A DNA stretch of 43,419 bases from Rhizobium sp. Q54 (GTDB lineage Bacteria > Pseudomonadota > Alphaproteobacteria > Rhizobiales > Xanthobacteraceae): positions 1 to 43,419 of the forward strand of contig CAMBQQ010000026.1 in the NCBI GenBank assembly GCA_945870035.1, read 5' to 3'. Each line of letters opens with the position of its first letter. Positions within the stretch are counted from its first letter, which is position 1. The translations under genes were made by a program, and so were the position numbers. Shown piece after piece: positions 41,319 through 43,419 of this stretch. The notes beneath the pieces are model-generated. The model searched no databases and was not told the origin of the DNA. It saw only the letters and a program-made list of their open reading frames with translations.

Positions 41319-42236
41319 CTAGAAATTCCAGCGCTGCGCGTTGGCCACCAGGAAGTCGCGGAACACCTGGATGCGCGCGACCGATTTCAATTCTTCCGGA
41401 TACACGAAGTAGGCGTCGAGCGCGAGCGTGTCGGCTTCGCCGAACAGTTGCACCAGCCCGCCGTTTTCCTCGACCAGATAGTCCGGCAGCATCGCCACAC
41501 CGAGGCCGCGCTGGCAGGCGCGCAACAGGCCAAGCACATTGTTGATGGTGAGCTGCGGCACGCGCGCGTTCTTGGCTTCGCGGCTGATTTCCAGAAGCCA
41601 GCGCCGGTTGGCGAAATGCGCCGGCACGGCGCCGCCCAAAAGAATGATGCGGTGCTTGTCGAGTTCCTCGTGCGTGCGCGGCGTGCCGAAGCGCTTGAGA
41701 TAATCCGGCGAGGCATAAGCGTGGAAATGCACCGAGAAGATCTTGCGCTGGATGAGATCGGGCTGCGTCGGCTGGCGCAGACGAATGGCGACGTCGGCCT
41801 CGCGCATCGCGAGATCGAGTTCTTCGTCGGTCGTGATCAGTGTGATCTGAATATCGGGATAGAGATCGAGAAACTCGCCGAGCCGCGGCGTCAGCCAGTG
41901 CACGCCGATGCCCGGCGTAGTCGATACCTTTAACTCACCGTTCGGCCGCTCGCGCGAGTCGGTCAGCTTGGTGCGCGCCGCTTCCAGCTTCATGAACACT
42001 TCATGCGCGGTGCGGTACAGAAGCTCGCCCTGTTCGGTGAGGATCAGGCCGCGCGCATGGCGGTGGAACAGCGACACGGCGAGGTCGCCTTCCAGCGCCG
42101 ACACCTGGCGAGATACGGCCGATTGCGACAGGCCCAAACGTTCGCCGGCACGCGTGAAAGAGCCGGCTTCGGCGGCGGCGTGGAACACCTTGAGCTTGTC
42201 CCAGTCCATCGAATTGTTGGCTGATCGCATAATCAT
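41319..42236 (-). CDS. LysR family transcriptional regulator
   Basis: This 305-residue regulator has an N-terminal winged HTH, MDWDKLKVFHAAAEAGSFTRAGERLG followed by LSQSAVSRQVSALE. The C-terminal substrate-binding domain has DLYPDIQITLITTDEE and a GLGVAMLPDYLV segment typical of the second lobe. The frame opens MIMRSANNSMDW, so ATG 42236, 42230 or 42209 could start translation. The first two overlap or abut the trxB stop, indicating coupling to trxB. No divergent target is adjacent because trxB is on the same strand, so the regulated genes are unknown. Confidence 0.9.
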   Translation of the reverse strand: MIMRSANNSMDWDKLKVFHAAAEAGSFTRAGERLGLSQSAVSRQVSALEGDLAVSLFHRHARGLILTEQGELLYRTAHEVFMKLEAARTKLTDSRERPNGELKVSTTPGIGVHWLTPRLGEFLDLYPDIQITLITTDEELDLAMREADVAIRLRQPTQPDLIQRKIFSVHFHAYASPDYLKRFGTPRTHEELDKHRIILLGGAVPAHFANRRWLLEISREAKNARVPQLTINNVLGLLRACQRGLGVAMLPDYLVEENGGLVQLFGEADTLALDAYFVYPEELKSVARIQVFRDFLVANAQRWNF

Positions 42237-43204
42237 TCGGCCGCCGCGTGCTGGTGTTCGTGCTCATGAGCGGCGAGGAATTTTTCAGCCTCGAGCGCGG
42301 CCATGCAGCCTTGTCCGGCGGCGGTCACCGCTTGCCGGTAAATATCGTCGGTGACGTCGCCGGCGGCGAAGACGCCGGGTACCGAGGTCGCGGTCGAATG
42401 GCCGGCGGTTTCGATGTAGCCCGACGGCTTCATCTTCAACTGGCCGGTGAACAGTTCGGACGCCGGCGAGTGGCCGATGGCGATGAACACGCCGTCGGCG
42501 GCGCGTTCGGTGACGGCGCCGGTCTTGATGTTCTTGAGCTTGACGCCGTTGACCTTGATCGGGTTCGCCGCGCCGGTGACGTCGTCGAGCACCGAATCCC
42601 AGACCACTTCGATCTTCGGGTGCTTGAACAGACGGTCCTGCAGAATCTTTTCGGCGCGGAAATGATCGCGGCGGTGCACGACCGTCACCTTCGATGCGAA
42701 ATTGGTGAGGAACAGCGCTTCCTCGACCGCGGTATTGCCGCCGCCGATGACGAAGACTTCCTTGTTGCGATAGAAGAAGCCGTCGCAGGTGGCGCAGGCG
42801 GAAATGCCATAGCCTTTGAACTTCTGCTCGAACGGCAGATCGAGCCAGCGCGCCTGTGCGCCGGTGGCGACGATCAGGCTGTCTGCGACATAGACATCGC
42901 CGCTGTCGCAGATCAGCTTGAACGGCCGCTGGCCGAGTTCGACCTTGGAGACGTAGTCGGTGACGATCTTGGTGCCGACATGCGTCGCCTGGGCCTGCAT
43001 CTGCTCCATCAACCACGGGCCCTGGATGACGTCGGCAAAGCCCGGATAATTCTCGACATCGGTGGTGATGGTGAGCTGGCCGCCGGGCTGCATGCCCTGG
43101 ATCAGGATCGGCTCCAGGATGGCGCGCGCGGCATAGATCGCGGCGGTGTAGCCCGCCGGACCAGAGCCGATAATGACGACTTTGGCGTGGGTCGTTTTCG
43201 ACAT
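42233..43204 (-). CDS. trxB: Thioredoxin-disulfide reductase
   Basis: This FAD- and NADPH-dependent cytoplasmic enzyme reduces thioredoxin. The N-terminal FAD motif is IIGSGPAGYTAA (11-22), and the redox-active CxxC is C137/C140 in ACATCDGFF. The NADPH motif VIGGGNTAVEEALFL and the second FAD motif GVFAAGDVTDD follow. The ATG at 43204 (MSKTTHAKVV...) gives the normal N-terminus; a TTG three codons upstream is possible. The length is 323. The C-terminus ends in a His/Glu-rich tail (HEHEHQHAAAE), an unusual feature. The stop overlaps the lysR start region. An IS5-family element begins close upstream. Confidence 0.95.
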   Translation of the reverse strand: MSKTTHAKVVIIGSGPAGYTAAIYAARAILEPILIQGMQPGGQLTITTDVENYPGFADVIQGPWLMEQMQAQATHVGTKIVTDYVSKVELGQRPFKLICDSGDVYVADSLIVATGAQARWLDLPFEQKFKGYGISACATCDGFFYRNKEVFVIGGGNTAVEEALFLTNFASKVTVVHRRDHFRAEKILQDRLFKHPKIEVVWDSVLDDVTGAANPIKVNGVKLKNIKTGAVTERAADGVFIAIGHSPASELFTGQLKMKPSGYIETAGHSTATSVPGVFAAGDVTDDIYRQAVTAAGQGCMAALEAEKFLAAHEHEHQHAAAE

Positions 43205-43273
43205 TGCTTTCAATCGCCCCCGGGCGTCGATGGGCGCGTGCCGCCCGTATTTTCAGCGTGCCGCCAGACTCAA

Positions 43274-43419
43274 GGGCACCTCGAAAAATAGCATGCCCCT
43301 CGGCCCCGTGCGAGTCTGCTGCCCTGACGGCATGATTCTAGGAGACTGACGATGGGGCAGCTCGGATTTTTCGATGCGGATAATCGGCTGGCGGCACTAT
43401 CGGCGAAAGGCGATCCGCT
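43274..43419 (+). mobile_element. Left end of an IS5-family insertion sequence (truncated by window edge)
   Basis: The transposase start at 43352 places an insertion element here. Its left terminus is probably near 43274, where GGGCACCTCGAAAAA looks like an IS5-type terminal repeat. The other end is outside the window, so the repeat and the target duplication are not verifiable. This would put the insertion about 70 bp upstream of the trxB start, inside or close to its promoter. Confidence 0.45.
43352..43419 (+). CDS. IS5-family transposase, N-terminal 22 residues (partial)
   Basis: ATG at 43352 opens a frame reading MGQLGFFDADNRLAALSAKG then DPL, continuing past the window. This is the recognisable start of an IS5-group transposase of alphaproteobacteria. 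GGAG at 43341-43344 is a fitting Shine-Dalgarno. Only the first 22 codons are present, so completeness cannot be judged. Confidence 0.75.
   Translation, partial: MGQLGFFDADNRLAALSAKGDP

Noticed and set aside
40768-41322. Plus-strand ORF of 184 codons in the same intergenic region
   Set aside because: It is Cys/Arg-rich with no domain, has no ribosome-binding site and crosses three hairpins.
1-43419. CRISPR array, prophage, toxin-antitoxin or secretion system
   Set aside because: No regularly spaced direct repeats, cas genes, phage structural genes or toxin pairs were found. The only tandem repeats are the four coding units in phasin 2.

Overview
The window looks like chromosomal DNA of a high-GC alphaproteobacterium, most probably of the order Hyphomicrobiales (Bradyrhizobium/Rhodopseudomonas/Xanthobacteraceae-like). 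This rests on several features: a tRNA-His with A73 and no encoded G-1, two palindromic repeats of a type I associate with this group, phasins, a PdhS/CbrA-like PAS histidine kinase, a candidate Irr (ICE) box, and TTT and TRAP solute-binding proteins. No phage or plasmid genes and no CRISPR array were seen. Both ends are cut inside insertion sequences: the tail of an IS481-family transposase on the left and the first codons of an IS5-family transposase on the right.

Region 1 (about 174-9384, +) is the most interesting part. It is one long, tightly packed catabolic operon: a Gfo/Idh/MocA oxidoreductase, a DUF993 DHDPS-like TIM barrel with a plausible Schiff-base lysine, a complete tripartite tricarboxylate transporter (tctC-tctB-tctA), two xylose-isomerase-like isomerase/epimerases, and an MLE-type enolase-superfamily enzyme. 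A good sigma70-like promoter and a 7+7 inverted repeat lie just upstream, with no regulator gene in sight. I know no characterised pathway with this exact gene set. Oxidation, epimerisation or elimination, dehydration and retro-aldol cleavage of an imported sugar acid or cyclitol acid is a reasonable inference.

Region 2 (9395-16414) holds a palindromic repeat, tRNA-Arg(TCG), a short Hsp70-family (YegD-like) ATPase, a DEAD-box helicase with a DbpA domain and a Lys-rich tail, an unknown 4-TM protein, a possible small gene, an MFS transporter, an MgtC/SapB protein and a small basic protein.

Region 3 (16462-22174) is a probable malonate locus. A CaiB/BaiF CoA-transferase is divergent from a TRAP operon (dctP, dctQ, dctM) that is translationally coupled to malonyl-CoA decarboxylase. 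A strong terminator-like hairpin sits between dctP and dctQ. Next come a short-chain dehydrogenase and a class I glutamine amidotransferase on the minus strand, with a second palindromic repeat between them.

Region 4 (23994-28336, +) is a glycerol locus: glpD and glpK interleaved with two paralogous single-domain response regulators that share an unusual C-terminal motif.

Region 5 (28352-37024, -) carries an AsmA-like protein, a ferric-iron ABC permease and binding protein (no ATPase gene here) with an ICE-like site upstream, a DUF1194 secreted protein and a large multi-PAS histidine kinase.

Region 6 (37263-43419) has two phasins (the second behind a TGC-rich inverted repeat typical of PhaR control), tRNA-His, a periplasmic L,D-transpeptidase, a long intergenic stretch with a perfect CRP-type palindrome and a possible structured RNA, then lysR and trxB (-), and finally the start of an IS5-family element inserted close upstream of trxB.
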